Position numbers and translations under genes: made by a program | Assembly: GCF_003369915.1 (NCBI RefSeq) | Contig: NW_022881614.1 | Coordinates: forward strand, 28,155,326 to 28,219,325 | DNA: 64,000 nt | Source of the DNA: Drosophila miranda | Lineage: Eukaryota > Arthropoda > Insecta > Diptera > Drosophilidae | Direction of reading: 5' to 3' | Notes under the pieces: model-generated | The model's input: only the letters and a program-made list of their open reading frames with translations | What the model was told of the DNA's origin: nothing | Databases searched by the model: none | Part shown: piece by piece, positions 1 through 10,460 of the stretch | Layout of the letters: every line of letters starts with the position of its first letter | How positions within the stretch are numbered: position 1 is the first letter of the stretch

Positions 1-1983
1 TTGCAGAGTGTACATACATATATCGTGCTCATCGAACCGTTAACGGTAGACAGACGAACGAACAGTGGGGCAGCGGGGCAACGTGGTCATACTCGTATGC
101 AGCGTATATGTACAGTGGATGGAAAAAGGAAGACAGCACGGCCCTGCCGTTCCCTCCCTCTTTTCGATTTCAGTTTCCGTTTTGTTCGGTTTGCATTGTC
201 GTCGGGTGTTACGGAAATTGATTATCGTTCTTGAACACTTCTTCTGTCTCGCACCCGCCCCCGCGCCCCTCTCTGTTGTCCGTTATAATTTACTCTCTAC
301 CTTCTGTGCTCCAGCTCCAGTGATTCCCCCATACGGACATTCCTCCTTTTCACCTCAAATTTTAATCAGATAGTCAAAGTTACGATGAATTTAAGCTTTT
401 AGTTAAAAATACTTGACAGTCTGGCCAGCCGTCCCCGTGGTGGACCACCACGCGCCAGTCCGCTCTCCCGAGTAGGAGGCCAGAGCGGAGGGCGGGTAGG
501 TGTAGGTGCATTTCCAATGTCAAGGACGCAGAGAATTCTGAGAAAGGATGCAGCTTCAGGCGACTTCAGGAGCTGCGGTGCGACAGCAACTGGCGGTGTC
601 ATGGCCTATCTTTGTCCGTGTCTGTCTCTGTGGCTCACTGCGCAATTCCCAGACTTTTATTAAATTATCCTTTCTGTATACCACCCGCACCCCACATTCC
701 TCACTCTTCCTCCCACTGCAGATTTAATCCGCTTGGAGTGTTTCCCGGTCACAGGGAGTTCCATTAAAATCTGATCAGAGCAGTCGAATGAAGCGATTTA
801 TCTATTCCATTGTTGTTGTTGCTTGGGACGTGCATTTCCAGGACGAAATGGGAATTAGACTAGTTAAATATGTTACGAATAATTCTTTAATCTGTGGGCG
901 CTTGCCAAGACATTTGCACACATTTATACAATCATAAAATAAATGATTGAATTGTGGAGCTATTAAATTTAAATCGATCTCTTATGGACTATGATATACA
1001 TACATATGTATTTCAGATACTTTTGGTGTGCATTTGTGATATTTACGTAACAAAATTTACAATTTTCTAACCAGTTGGAATGTTTTCGTTCAAGCTATCA
1101 AAACACGTTAAAGCCAGGAAAGGGAGGGTGCCGTTTTTCAATTACGGGTCTCAATGAAAGAAAGCTAGTGCTGCAGCGATAGATTGATATTTAAATTACC
1201 CTTCAAAGCTAAGCCACACCGGGAGAGATATCGAAAATAATTATTCCACTTTTCGGAAATCTGGTATATAAAATAACCACTCTTTATGATTCTGCGTTTA
1301 CGTTTTTATCGAATCATTACAAAAATTACAAAACAAAAACTTGATTGTGTGCGATGATATCACAGCAAAGCAAGATGGTGAGATTTGCTGCATGATTCAA
1401 CGTACACGTGAACTCTGTTGACTTTGAGTAGCGAGTATAAAATTGATGGCGCCTTGACCCCTGTGAACACTAGGAATACAATTTCCAATCCCTTTAATCA
1501 ATCTCATTTAAGGTCTTGGCCATGTCTTTGGGTTCCCTGAACCCGAGCAGGGTCTGCTCTGATTCTGACCTTGTCTGGTCGCTGCTATCGGGCCAGGCAT
1601 TGCTAATTGATTTCCCAGTGCGCTTTATCAAGAATGGAATTGTTGATTTAAGTATTTGATCGGGTCGTGTAATTTTGACTTATCCTGAAACATGATGCTG
1701 ATTTCGTTTTATGCATAAATATTTGGTATTATGCTAGCCAGAGTTCCAGATAAATATTCTGTATTGCGTTTTCTTCCTCCTTTTTCGTTGCTCGGCCTTT
1801 TCTGTTGCGTTGCATCGATTTTTGGAATTTTTGGCATACCAATTCCTGCCCAGAGAGTATATTATGCCCCTCAGTAAGTAGGCATCGGTCCCTGTTAGTG
1901 TTTTTTTTTTATTCTGTATTAACTCTTAATTTTATAAAATTTTATAAGCCTGGGACTTAACTATAGCTAGACAGGGAGCTGTA
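1..1983. other. Non-coding stretch, no gene recognised
   Basis: I see no convincing coding region on either strand; the short open frames have low-complexity or arginine/serine-rich translations without domains. The stretch from about 1260 to 1330 weakly resembles the interior of the DINE-1 repeats found later, so part of it may be decayed repeat. The final 100 bases before 1984 are AT-rich and could be the 3' UTR of the LINE fragment that follows. Confidence 0.5.
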
Positions 1984-2310
1984 TTGAGTTGGAGAGACCG
2001 GCAGGAAGTTCCGGGTCTCTGCGGGACGGCCGCAAAGCATTGCTTCGCAGGGACCATGGTTCCTCCTAGCCACTCTCGTTCCTTCGGCGCTCGCACCTAC
2101 GCAGCTCCTTCATGGCGCCGGCTGCAAAGTTGCTTCAGGCCGACCATACCATGGGGTCTTCCACAATCGCCTCGATCAAGTTGTTCGGCGTGAGCTGCCC
2201 GCCGGCGGCTCGCCACAACTCCTCCCTAATAAGTGAGAAGCGCCCACATTGAAAAATGATGTGCTCAGCGTCTTCAGTGGCGTCGCCACACCACGGTCTT
2301 TGTTAGTGTG
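1984..2310 (-). mobile_element. R1-clade LINE, 3' fragment (old)
   Basis: Read on the minus strand from 2300, the sequence translates as the C-terminal end of an R1-type reverse transcriptase protein. The cysteine/histidine finger PWCGDATEDAEHIIFQCGRF is clear, followed by REELWRAAGG and a basic tail rich in RR. An in-frame TGA interrupts the tail after VWSA. The layout matches the C-terminal finger of the better preserved LINE at 2682-3015, but the residues differ a lot, so this is a related family or an older copy. It is 5' truncated at about 2310, where a GT-rich tract begins. Confidence 0.7.
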
Positions 2311-2465
2311 AGTGTGAGTGTGTGTATTTATTTCATCCAAATTGAGTTCGAATGCTGCGCGAGTTGGAGAGGTCAGGGGCAGGCACAAGCTGATACAACT
2401 TGTGTATCATACAACCTGATGTCTAAGTTTGATTCCTTGTAGCCTGTGTCTGTGCGTGTGTGGGT
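2307..2465. repeat. GT-rich tracts bordering LINE fragments
   Basis: There are two GT-rich patches, about 2307-2330 (gtgagtgtgagtgtgtgt) and 2444-2465 (tgtctgtgcgtgtgtggg). The first abuts the 5'-truncated end of the LINE fragment on its left; the second abuts the poly(T) that marks the 3' end of LINE copy 1. They look like the remains of the microsatellite target of these elements. Confidence 0.6.
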
Positions 2466-3032
2466 TTTTTTTTTGTTTTTTTTTTTTTTTTTTTTTTTTT
2501 TTTAGTTGTTGTGTGACTACAGGAAAGCTTCATGCCGACTCAGCCGAAGCCGAAGTGAGGGACTCTAACCGCTCTAAAACCAACCACACCTATCCCGGAT
2601 CCCGGCGGTACTGTCGCGAGATATTACTTCACCGGGGGGAGATGCCCGTAGGGCTCTTCTCTTAATAATCTCCTTTATCCTTTATCTCCTTGCATTGCGT
2701 GCTCTTTCTTCGCGACGCAGTTTGGTAGCCATAGTTACGGCCATGAATCTAATCGAGGCCCAGTTTTTTTCCGACTCCAGCAGGCATTCTGCCAGGTTTG
2801 ACACCGCTGGCATTCTTCCAAGCTTGTTGCTTAGATCCTCTCGTTCTTGCCGAAATCTTGGACATTCGAAGAAGCAGTGCTCTGCGTCTTCGATGACCCC
2901 TGCGCAGACCACGCAGAAGGGGTCGTCCTCGTGCTTAAACCTATGCAGGTAGGCTTTAAAGCAACCGTGTCCTGTCAGCAGTTGTGTCAGGTGATACTCC
3001 ACTTGTCCATGGCTACGGTTCAGCCAACTCTT
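2466..3032 (-). mobile_element. Waldo/R1-like LINE copy 1, 3' segment
   Basis: A run of about 35 T at 2466-2503 is the poly(A) tail of a minus-strand LINE. To its right come the 3' UTR and, at 2682-3015, the end of ORF2 with the finger C-x2-C-x7-H-x4-C (PFCVVCAGVIEDAEHCFFEC) and a basic C-terminus. The sequence matches the second copy at 20397-20925 almost base for base up to caactctt (ending 3032), where it is cut by the gypsy-like array; it resumes at 17592. A reading frame that continues past 3032 into the LTR is a fusion by accident, not a protein. Confidence 0.85.
3029..3032. other. Target-site duplication tctt (left)
   Basis: The uninterrupted LINE copy at about 20917 reads caactcttcagg. 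Here the sequence reads caactctt before LTR1, and at 17588 it reads tcttcagg after LTR3. The 4-bp duplication tctt therefore brackets the complete tandem array, showing that it arose from a single insertion followed by internal duplication. Confidence 0.8.
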
Positions 3033-5563
3033 TGTAATGTGTCCCGGTGTTCTGGTGTGGTAGCTTTCGAGACGCATTCCACAAACTAGACAACTTGCAT
3101 AGATGTTATGGTTAGCACTGTGTGGGATCTTTCGGCTAGGCCTCGTCGGATGGGGGGATCTTTCAGTTGTTCCAGCTAAACACATACAAGAGATTCTGGT
3201 GCTAACCTGGCCGTTAGGTGTTATACAAATCAAATCAATAGTGCCATATGCATCGCCGCACGGAGTTAGGTCTTGTAATCTCCGCGTTTACCCACCCTAC
3301 CATCTTAACTCTGCTCGCCTATTTCTTGTGTTAACCCTTAAACCTCTATATGTTCCCCCTTCCCAGTACCCCTGTATAGTTATTCTACTCCAATTTCATG
3401 TTGATCAATCTTCAGTGTATTTTCATATTTTAACTCCACTCCAACTAACAACCATCCTCAGCATCACCTCAAATCTTCATAACATCTTATTTATCTACAG
3501 TTACAGCAACTTAATTTTAGGGGTTTTTTATACCCGATACTCAAAATGAGTATTGGGGTATATTAGATTTGTGGTAAAAGTGGATGTGTGTAACGTCCAG
3601 AAGGAATCGTTTCCGACCCCATAAAGTATATATATTCTTGATCAGCATCAATAGCCGAGTCGATTGAGCCCTGTCTGTCTGTCCGTCTGTCCGTCCGTCC
3701 GTCCGTCCCCTTCAGCGCCTAGTGCTCAAAGACTATAAAAGCTAGAGCAACGATGTTTTGGATCCAGACTTCTGTGATATGTCACTGCTACAAAAATATT
3801 TCAAAACTTCGCCCCGCCCACTTCCGCCCCCACAAAGGACGAAAATCTGTGGCATCTACATTTTTAAAGATAGTATAAAACTAAAAACGCAGAATCGTAG
3901 AAGATGACTATATGTTCTAGAGTGCAAAATCTGAACCAGATCGTATAATTATTATAGCCAGAATCAAGAAAACAATTTCATTCTTTCTCGCTCTGTCTCT
4001 CTCTAACACACAGGTTTCATGGTCGGTTTTGCCAATTGCAAAATATGAGTTCAAGGATCTCAGAACCTATACGAGTCAGAGCAACCAAATTTGGTATCAA
4101 CACTCCTGTGATATCGGACCTTGACCGTTTCGTGTCTAAATTTCGCCACACCCCCTTCCGCCCCCGCAAAGGACGAAAATCTGGGGCATCCACAAATCTC
4201 AGAGACTATTAAGGCTAGAGTAACCAAATTTGGTATCCGCACTTCTGTTAAATCTCACTATAAAACGTATATCTCAGAATTTCGCCCCACCCCCTTCCGC
4301 CCACACAAAAGACGAAAATCTGTTGCATCCACAATATTGCACATTCGAGAAAACTAAAAACGCAGAATCATAGATAATGACCACATCTATCAGATTGCTG
4401 AATCTGGATCAGATCGGATCATTTTTGTAGCCAAAAGGAACAAATCAATTTGCAGTGGCTACGCAGCCCCCGACGTCACGCTCAGACTGATTTTCTGTCT
4501 CTCTCGCACGCACTCTTTGTCGTGTCGTTCAATATTAGCGGCGTCTGCCGGAGAGAGCCATACTGACTTAGTATCGGGTATAACTGTAGAGTTGCGGTGT
4601 CCGCAGCAACTCACAACGTTCCACCTCGTTTATATATATAAAGAGGAGAAAAGTTTAGAAGAACAAATCAAATTATAAGCAAAGCTGTGTTTTTCTTACT
4701 TTTAGTGGTAGCTTACGTTTGGTTTTCCATCGCTGCAACAGGCCTGCATGCATTGATGTGTCCTAGATTAGATTATAACGTACAAAATTTAAATGCAAAA
4801 AAAAAAATAATAATAGCAATAGTAGCTACGGTTGAATTCAGTGTGTGTGTGTGTGTGTGTCAATCCTTTTCCTTGAAGACATCCGATATGGATATGTCTG
4901 TGCCTATCCAGGCCACGACATAGAATTTCAGAGGCAACTGTATGTCCTCTGCCAAGGTCAAAAATAAGGTTGATCGCAAATTTTCGTTGTGCGGCAGAAG
5001 TTTGACCTCCGTTGGATAACTTTCGTCAATATTAAATTACACTGGAGAAACCGAGATCGACTGGCAAAGCTCAGACCCCTTTTGGCGAAGAAAAATTTTA
5101 TCAGCCACATGTCAAAGCGGGGGGTTATGTAATTACCGTTTGGGGCTTGAAACCGGGTTTATCCTTGGAGAACCACAGATCTTTCGGCTTTTCGGCACAC
5201 TGATCTTAATTTTTGGGGCAGCTTGGCATGTGCACCCTACTTTCGACGATTTATTGATTTCAATTTTTCCTTTTTTTTTCAGACACGTGTATAACCTTTT
5301 ATTCTTTTCTTTTCTTTTATCTCGCTGTACCACCAAACTGACCTTCCACAATTTAGTTCCATGGATCGAATGATCCAGCGCTTGAGCTTTGATTTTGTTT
5401 CTTCATCCCATTCTAAAGCACAAGGGCTAGATAACCCACCAAGATAACCCAAAGCTCGCTCTTTCGTCAAAAGCTTTCGCTTTATTTCCGTTTATTCCCT
5501 TGCATGCAGATAAGCTACAGCTCTGTGCACACAAATAAGTCCATCCAAATATGGGCCGTCACA
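3033..5563 (-). repeat. Gypsy-like LTR1 (with DINE-1 insertion)
   Basis: The plus strand starts TGTAATGTGTCCC and ends CCGTCACA, so the LTR is bounded by TG...CA in either direction. Without the 1.1-kb DINE-1 insert it is about 1.43 kb. The right boundary is set by comparison with LTR3, which stops at the same CCGTCACA directly before the target-site duplication. It includes a GT microsatellite near 4840. It serves as the 3' LTR of unit 1, and the end of the pol remnant reads into it. Confidence 0.75.
3529..4628 (+). mobile_element. DINE-1/INE-1 family element, copy A
   Basis: The left end reads tatacccgatactcaaaatg and forms a small hairpin (atactca/tgagtat). It is followed by the family block cttgatcagcatcaatagcc and a (GTCY)n array at about 3680-3710. 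The right end carries gtatcgggtata and then a hairpin built from gagttgc and gcaactc, stopping at cctcg. LTR3 has the empty site (near 16935-16950). The left end matches the D. melanogaster INE-1 start as I recall it. These are Helitron-derived non-autonomous elements; the 60-78 codon open frames inside are not genes. Confidence 0.85.
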
Positions 5564-6211
5564 CCACAGGTTATTTTTAAGCTGTTCTACTTGTTCAAAA
5601 TAAGCTGGAAAACGGTCATCTTTTAAGTTACGCACTTTTGTAGGTCTTTGGCATGGAACTTTCCTATCTTCTTCTAATTCATAACAGTGGTTACCAAAAT
5701 TTCGAACTACAGTTGCCTTCAAGAATTTAGGAGCTAATTTTGAATTAAATGCCTTGATCTTGTTACTTTTGGCAAAATTTCGTCTATAGACGTGTTCGCC
5801 GAGTTCGAACGTAACGTATCTTGTGCGCAAATCGTACGTTCTCTTATTGGTTTGATATGCCTTTTTTACATCAACAATCGAATCTAGACTCAGCGATATA
5901 CCCCTCATTCTATCTTTAACTTTTCTTATAAAGTTACGAAAACGAACGGTATTTCTCTTAGTTCGGACACAACTGGGTTTTTTAACTAAATCGCTACCAA
6001 ATATTTTTTCTCTTATTTCTTCATAGTTTCGAAGTCTTATATGATACGGGACTATTGGATATAATTTACCTTGAATATTTTTAGAATTTAAATATTTAGG
6101 AATTATATTGACTTTCGGACAGTAAGAAGAAGAATGCTCTTTATTTAATGCTGAGGATTTGAGCGGTAACTGCTGTTCTTGTTGCCGCTCAACCGTCGGT
6201 TTTCCTGACAT
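5492..6211 (-). pseudogene. Pol remnant (integrase C-terminus), unit 1
   Basis: The translated frame contains the C-terminal end of a gypsy-type integrase: a basic stretch, then YVTFELGEHVYRRNFA and KFLKATVVRNFGNHCYELEE, the small beta-barrel-like tail after the catalytic core. The core, reverse transcriptase and protease are missing, so an internal deletion joins the end of gag to the end of pol. An 11-bp deletion relative to unit 2 (in the cctatct region near 5667) shifts the frame after ELEED, so this copy reads on into the LTR instead of ending at the natural stop. The frame overlaps the end of gag in a different phase. Confidence 0.7.
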
Positions 6212-7713
6212 GTTTCACAATTTGGTCTTATTATATTTTCAGCTCCGCAACCTAAGTAAAATATCTTCTTATCAGATTGGCAATCTGCGTGTTTATGGCC
6301 AAACCTGCGACAATTCCAGCATTGAATCTCTTCTAAGGCTCTAGTTCTTTTTAGTTCGCAAATTTCTTGCTCTCCTAGATGGTTATCTGAACGTTCTTGG
6401 TCATACTCCAATGCATTAATTTGCTTTCGTGTGTTTGCTTTCGGGTCAGCGGTGTTATACTCCTCACTTAAAGCTTCTCGTCTAAGGACTAATTTTCTCA
6501 ACTGGCTAACCGAATTGATTTCTATATAGAACAACTCCTTTCTCATAAACGGTCTCAGATTTCGTTTCAGAATTGACGTTAGTTGACTCTCGCTAATAGG
6601 GTATTGTAAGCGATCTACTAAATGCATAACTCCGTTATGAAATTCATCAAAACTTTTGCTGATTTGCTGCTTGCGATCTCTTATCAATTCTCTTACGTCA
6701 TCGTCAGATAGCGGTTCAAGAAAATAGGAATTCAGCGACTTACAAAGATCGGACCAGTTTACTCTGTCTACAGTGCGTCTGTATCTACAGAACCATTCAC
6801 TTGCTCGGCCACTAAAGAGAATATGAATGTGTTCGCACAACACTTCAAAGTTTCCTCGTAAGCTATCATTTGTCAAAGCTGTAATCATGTATATGAACTT
6901 CCCTACCGGCATACCATTGCGTGAGCCATTATACTGCACTTTCCAGCTACTAATCAAATTTGCTACTTTTCCCACATCGCGACTTAGATTGAAACTACCA
7001 TTTCTCTCCGGTAGATTGTTACTATTTCTATATTCATTGGGTATGAAGGTGGGTACGTCTCTTTCTAGATTAAGTGACGAAGCTCTAGTAGTTCTTCTTC
7101 CCCAATCAGGTTCATTGTTATTTCCATTATCATCTGCATTGGTATGGAAGTTAGGTATTGCATCCGTTCTTCCTGCCCTGTCTGTTGTTAACTTAGAAAT
7201 TTGACGAGACAGTTCCGAGATCATGGACTGCATTTGACTAATTTGCGAAGTTATTCGATGATCTACCTGTGATAATATTCTCTGCTCTAAGAAACCTACA
7301 TCTTGGTTTGGGTTATCCGCAGAAGCAGAATTAGACAATACGTTACTGTTATCCTCGAGATCTACTATCTCATTTGATTGCTGCGACTGTCTCTTTTTCT
7401 TCTTTTGACTATTAGTTAACAGAATCCTCTCCAAACTATTTGTTTCCAGGTTCAGATTGTGGTCGGCAACATTTTCGGAAAGAACCTCTAATAAACTGTT
7501 TCTTGTAACATTGTTTTGACATGTTGGGCAAGATCGCGACTTATCAAGCCAATTCAAAATGCATGTTCTATGGAAAATATGTTTACATCGTGTTATGAGT
7601 TTTAAATCCAATGAAATCATTGGGTGTGAACAGACTCTGCAAACCTGTTCATTATTTGTGGATGTGGTCATATCTAAGCTTCGTCTTACGGCCATGGTGC
7701 ACACACAAATCAA
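6145..7713 (-). CDS. Gag with N-terminal RING-H2 finger, unit 1
   Basis: An intact 522-residue reading frame. Residues 25-65 form a RING-H2 pattern with ligands C25, C28, C43, H45, H48, C51, C62 and C65 (seen directly: CRVC, CKHIFHRTC, CPTC). A polar, Ser/Asn-rich linker follows, then a retrotransposon Gag domain (about 260-420; FSGRASEWFCRYRRTV is typical). Near the C-terminus is a CCHC zinc knuckle CWNCRRFGHKHADC and a second, degenerate cysteine cluster. RING-H2 domains are usually E3 ubiquitin ligases; that this one binds an E2 enzyme is inference. The start is the first ATG, and M7 or M15 are alternatives that keep the finger. Confidence 0.8.
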   Translation of the reverse strand: MICVCTMAVRRSLDMTTSTNNEQVCRVCSHPMISLDLKLITRCKHIFHRTCILNWLDKSRSCPTCQNNVTRNSLLEVLSENVADHNLNLETNSLERILLTNSQKKKKRQSQQSNEIVDLEDNSNVLSNSASADNPNQDVGFLEQRILSQVDHRITSQISQMQSMISELSRQISKLTTDRAGRTDAIPNFHTNADDNGNNNEPDWGRRTTRASSLNLERDVPTFIPNEYRNSNNLPERNGSFNLSRDVGKVANLISSWKVQYNGSRNGMPVGKFIYMITALTNDSLRGNFEVLCEHIHILFSGRASEWFCRYRRTVDRVNWSDLCKSLNSYFLEPLSDDDVRELIRDRKQQISKSFDEFHNGVMHLVDRLQYPISESQLTSILKRNLRPFMRKELFYIEINSVSQLRKLVLRREALSEEYNTADPKANTRKQINALEYDQERSDNHLGEQEICELKRTRALEEIQCWNCRRFGHKHADCQSDKKIFYLGCGAENIIRPNCETCQENRRLSGNKNSSYRSNPQH

Positions 7714-7856
7714 TCTTTAAGAATTTTACCGAATAAATGCTCGAAAATGTCAAATTCACTCCAAAAATAAACTATACGGATCAAGGGTATTGAGATTTGG
7801 AACATACAAAGATTATGGCAATACATATCACACCATGACTTGTTCCCAAAATATAC
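7714..7856 (-). other. Leader of unit 1, distal part
   Basis: Untranslated sequence between the Gag start and the BEL insertion. It matches the leader of unit 2 (15975-16118), and continues at 11262-11595 after the insertion. The last five bases, tatac (7852-7856), are repeated at 11262-11266 as the target-site duplication of the BEL element. Confidence 0.75.
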
Positions 7857-8228
7857 TGTGGAGATAATGTTTTTTATCCCCAATCGGCCGACTAATTATT
7901 TCGAATTAAATAAAACTCGGCGCAGAAATAAAATTACGATATGCTCTTTAATGCGTGACATCCAAATTGCAAGTGTGGCTTGCCTGCCCTTTACATTGCC
8001 GCTCCGATCGCTAAGCGCAGCTTCGCTCGGCCGACGTCGGTAGGCAGACGCAAAGCGGAGATAGCGAAGAGCGAGCTGGCAGAGAGCGTTTAGCAGGGCA
8101 AGCAAGCGCAAAGCTTTAACAAACAAATGAGTGACATAGACATAAGTAACAAACAAAATAAGCGGCTGAGGGCCAAGAATTAGGTGCTATTTGGCCAGCA
8201 GCTAATCGGCTGGGTTCTGCTCCGAACA
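7857..8228 (-). repeat. BEL element 1 LTR (3')
   Basis: 372 bp with TG...CA ends. To its right, the plus strand reads ttcaccccccgtt, the complement of a purine-rich tract (aacggggggtgaa), which primes plus-strand DNA next to a 3' LTR. Confidence 0.88.
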
Positions 8229-10460
8229 TTCACCCCCCGTTGGAAGGCAAAGGCTTTCAACAGATCCATCCTGAAGGGGCAGAACCGCTATTTTTCCAAC
8301 GGCCCTCTTGAAGATGCTTGCTTGGGCGCAGCTAGCGGCTACGCTGGGATGATCGTCGAACGCAGCAATCGGCGCTTCTTTACGAAGGCGGCTTGTCGTG
8401 ATTACGTCTTGATCATCGGGAACCTCTGTAATTGCATAGAATGGCAGGAAATTTGGCAATGTAGAAATTGTTGAAAGTTGAATTTCATTTAGCGTGGATA
8501 TGTAGGTTTTTAATATATGGAAAAGTTCGCGCTGCAGTTCCTGATTCTCCGATCGCAGTTTTTCCACTTGCACCTGGCACTCGAGCAGCTGCTTCCTGCA
8601 TTGCTGCTCTAAGTTTTGGTACTCCAGCGTTGTGGGTCGAAAATCGTCAATAGAGATGCACGAGGAATTTTCAAAAGCGGCTAAAGCTGCACGCTTATTC
8701 TCCGAGCTATCAATGCTTCCTGATACTATCCAACCAAGTTTAGTCTCCTGCAATGTTGGCAATTGGGCTGATAGTCGAATCTGTCCGACGCACATTAAAT
8801 CGAAGAACAAACCAGAACCTATCAACAGATCGATACGTTGGGGCTTGGAGAAATTAGGATCAGCTAGTTTTAGATTATTCGGCATTGGCCAATCCTTTGC
8901 GTCTACGCCGAAGTTAGGCTGCATTTCCGTAATTGAGTTGGTGACAATTGCAGCGAAGGAAGCTCGATAGCTTGCGTCCTGGGATTGTACAACTATATGT
9001 ACAGACTTGCTCGAAGGTAGAATGGAATCTCCGATTCCAGAGATGTAAACATAAGACGAGCGATGATCCAACTGCAACTGATCAGCCAGTCTAGATGTTA
9101 CAAAGTTTGCCTGTGATGCAGAATCCAAAATGGCACGACATGGGATAAGTGCTCCATAACGATCTGTTACATGGACGAGGGCAGTAGGTAGCAACACGTT
9201 CTGGCTAGGCTGAGATTTCTGGATCGAGGGGGGAGGGCTAGAACACCCGCTTGCTAGAAGCACAGTCGCGGCCTCTTGCTGGATCGATTCCTCGGCCGGT
9301 GAAGAGGAAGATGAAGCACCAGTTCCCGATGGAATGTGGAGTAGCGTGTGATGTTTGGCCTGGCAATGCCTGCAAAGTCCTGACCTGCACCTCTGCAATT
9401 CATGGCCTTTGTTGAGGCAGTTCAAACACAAGCGGCTCTTCTTTGCTTCTTTGTATCGTTCAAACGCAGAGAGATTCAGGAATGCCTGACATCTAGATAT
9501 GTAATGCTCGGAGGAATTGCAATGGTTATATATGGGGTTAGGATGGTCGTTACTGGAGGTGATAAGGGTGACAGGATTGTCTTCTCCCACCTGTTGACTA
9601 GGACTTGTTGCCATGGCTGATCCCAAATTCTCCAGCATCCGACATCTCGCTTCCAAAAATGAGGCCATGCTTGACCACCGAGGCAATCCTGACGTCGGCA
9701 AGTTCTCTTCCCATTTCTCCTTTGTTTTGTGGTCCAGTTTCGTGCCTATGATGAAGATCAGCAACCCATCCGAAATCTCCTGCGGGGTCGCCAAGGTCTG
9801 AAGTGCACGCAAGTGCGAATTGATTTTGTCGCTGAGCGCGCGCAAGCCGATAGCTGAGCCCTTCTCCACCCCTTGCAGCCCGAAAATAGCCTTGACGTGT
9901 GCCTGAAAATGTAACAGTTTATTATCGAATCGCAACATTAGCAAATTCAACGCCTTGTCGTAATTCTCCTCAAAAAGTTCCAAGGAACGAATCGTATCCA
10001 GCGCAGCACCATCTAGACATCCACGAAGATATTGGAATTTTTCGATGATTGGTATACGATGGTCTTTGTGCACCATTGTCGAGAACATCGAGTGGAATTC
10101 TGGCCAATCCATGTAGTTCCCCCCGAATCGCGGAAGCTGCAACTCGGGCATTCGAGAACGGCCTATACTATTATAGGCGAACAACGACGAATTCCCCTCG
10201 AGAGTATGCCGAGCCGTTGAATTGGCAACATTTACCGTGCGAGCAGCCATCAACTCCCGCGACAGCCTGGACCTAACCTTGACATAAACATTCGAAAAGT
10301 CCAGCCGGGCATCATGGGCTAACTGCAGGAAATCCAGCCTTTCAAGGCTCGTTTGAGCGGCATCGAAATCCGCATTCATTCGCTCGATTTGCTCTAAGCG
10401 AGCTTGAAGTTCTGCCTCATCTAACTCGGCAAGCTCTTCCTTGGTGAGAAAGCGATCCAT
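8202..10460 (-). CDS. BEL Gag-protease protein with extra coiled-coil tail
   Basis: 752 residues, one open frame. Residues 1-300 are a BEL Gag of the DUF1759 type (LPRFGGNYMDWPEFHSMF, IIEKFQYLRGCLDG). Knuckles CNSSEHYISRC, CLNCLNKGHELQRC and CRHCQAKHHTLLH follow. A DUF1758-type protease has the motif AILDSASQANFVT, where the usual D-S-G reads D-S-A. After SSCISIDDF (about residue 600), where BEL polyproteins normally enter the reverse transcriptase, the frame has a charged coiled coil (about 608-665) and then FKRAVGKIAVLPL, which resembles the end of a BEL integrase. RT to integrase is therefore replaced by unrelated sequence. The stop lies inside the 3' LTR. Confidence 0.8.
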   Translation of the reverse strand: MDRFLTKEELAELDEAELQARLEQIERMNADFDAAQTSLERLDFLQLAHDARLDFSNVYVKVRSRLSRELMAARTVNVANSTARHTLEGNSSLFAYNSIGRSRMPELQLPRFGGNYMDWPEFHSMFSTMVHKDHRIPIIEKFQYLRGCLDGAALDTIRSLELFEENYDKALNLLMLRFDNKLLHFQAHVKAIFGLQGVEKGSAIGLRALSDKINSHLRALQTLATPQEISDGLLIFIIGTKLDHKTKEKWEENLPTSGLPRWSSMASFLEARCRMLENLGSAMATSPSQQVGEDNPVTLITSSNDHPNPIYNHCNSSEHYISRCQAFLNLSAFERYKEAKKSRLCLNCLNKGHELQRCRSGLCRHCQAKHHTLLHIPSGTGASSSSSPAEESIQQEAATVLLASGCSSPPPSIQKSQPSQNVLLPTALVHVTDRYGALIPCRAILDSASQANFVTSRLADQLQLDHRSSYVYISGIGDSILPSSKSVHIVVQSQDASYRASFAAIVTNSITEMQPNFGVDAKDWPMPNNLKLADPNFSKPQRIDLLIGSGLFFDLMCVGQIRLSAQLPTLQETKLGWIVSGSIDSSENKRAALAAFENSSCISIDDFRPTTLEYQNLEQQCRKQLLECQVQVEKLRSENQELQRELFHILKTYISTLNEIQLSTISTLPNFLPFYAITEVPDDQDVITTSRLRKEAPIAAFDDHPSVAASCAQASIFKRAVGKIAVLPLQDGSVESLCLPTGGECSEQNPAD

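Noticed and set aside
3683-3709. Possible CRISPR-like or satellite array in (GTCC)n
   Set aside because: Simple tetranucleotide repeat within DINE-1, without spacers.
4060-4357. Open frames of 60-78 codons repeated in every DINE-1 copy (also at 12311, 24324, 27705)
   Set aside because: They occur on both strands of each copy and are shared because the DNA is a repeat, not because of a conserved protein; no domains, and sister copies have stops at various places.
5279-5470. 63-codon frame also present at 13529
   Set aside because: Lies within the LTR of the gypsy-like array and is duplicated with it; no similarity to env or other proteins.
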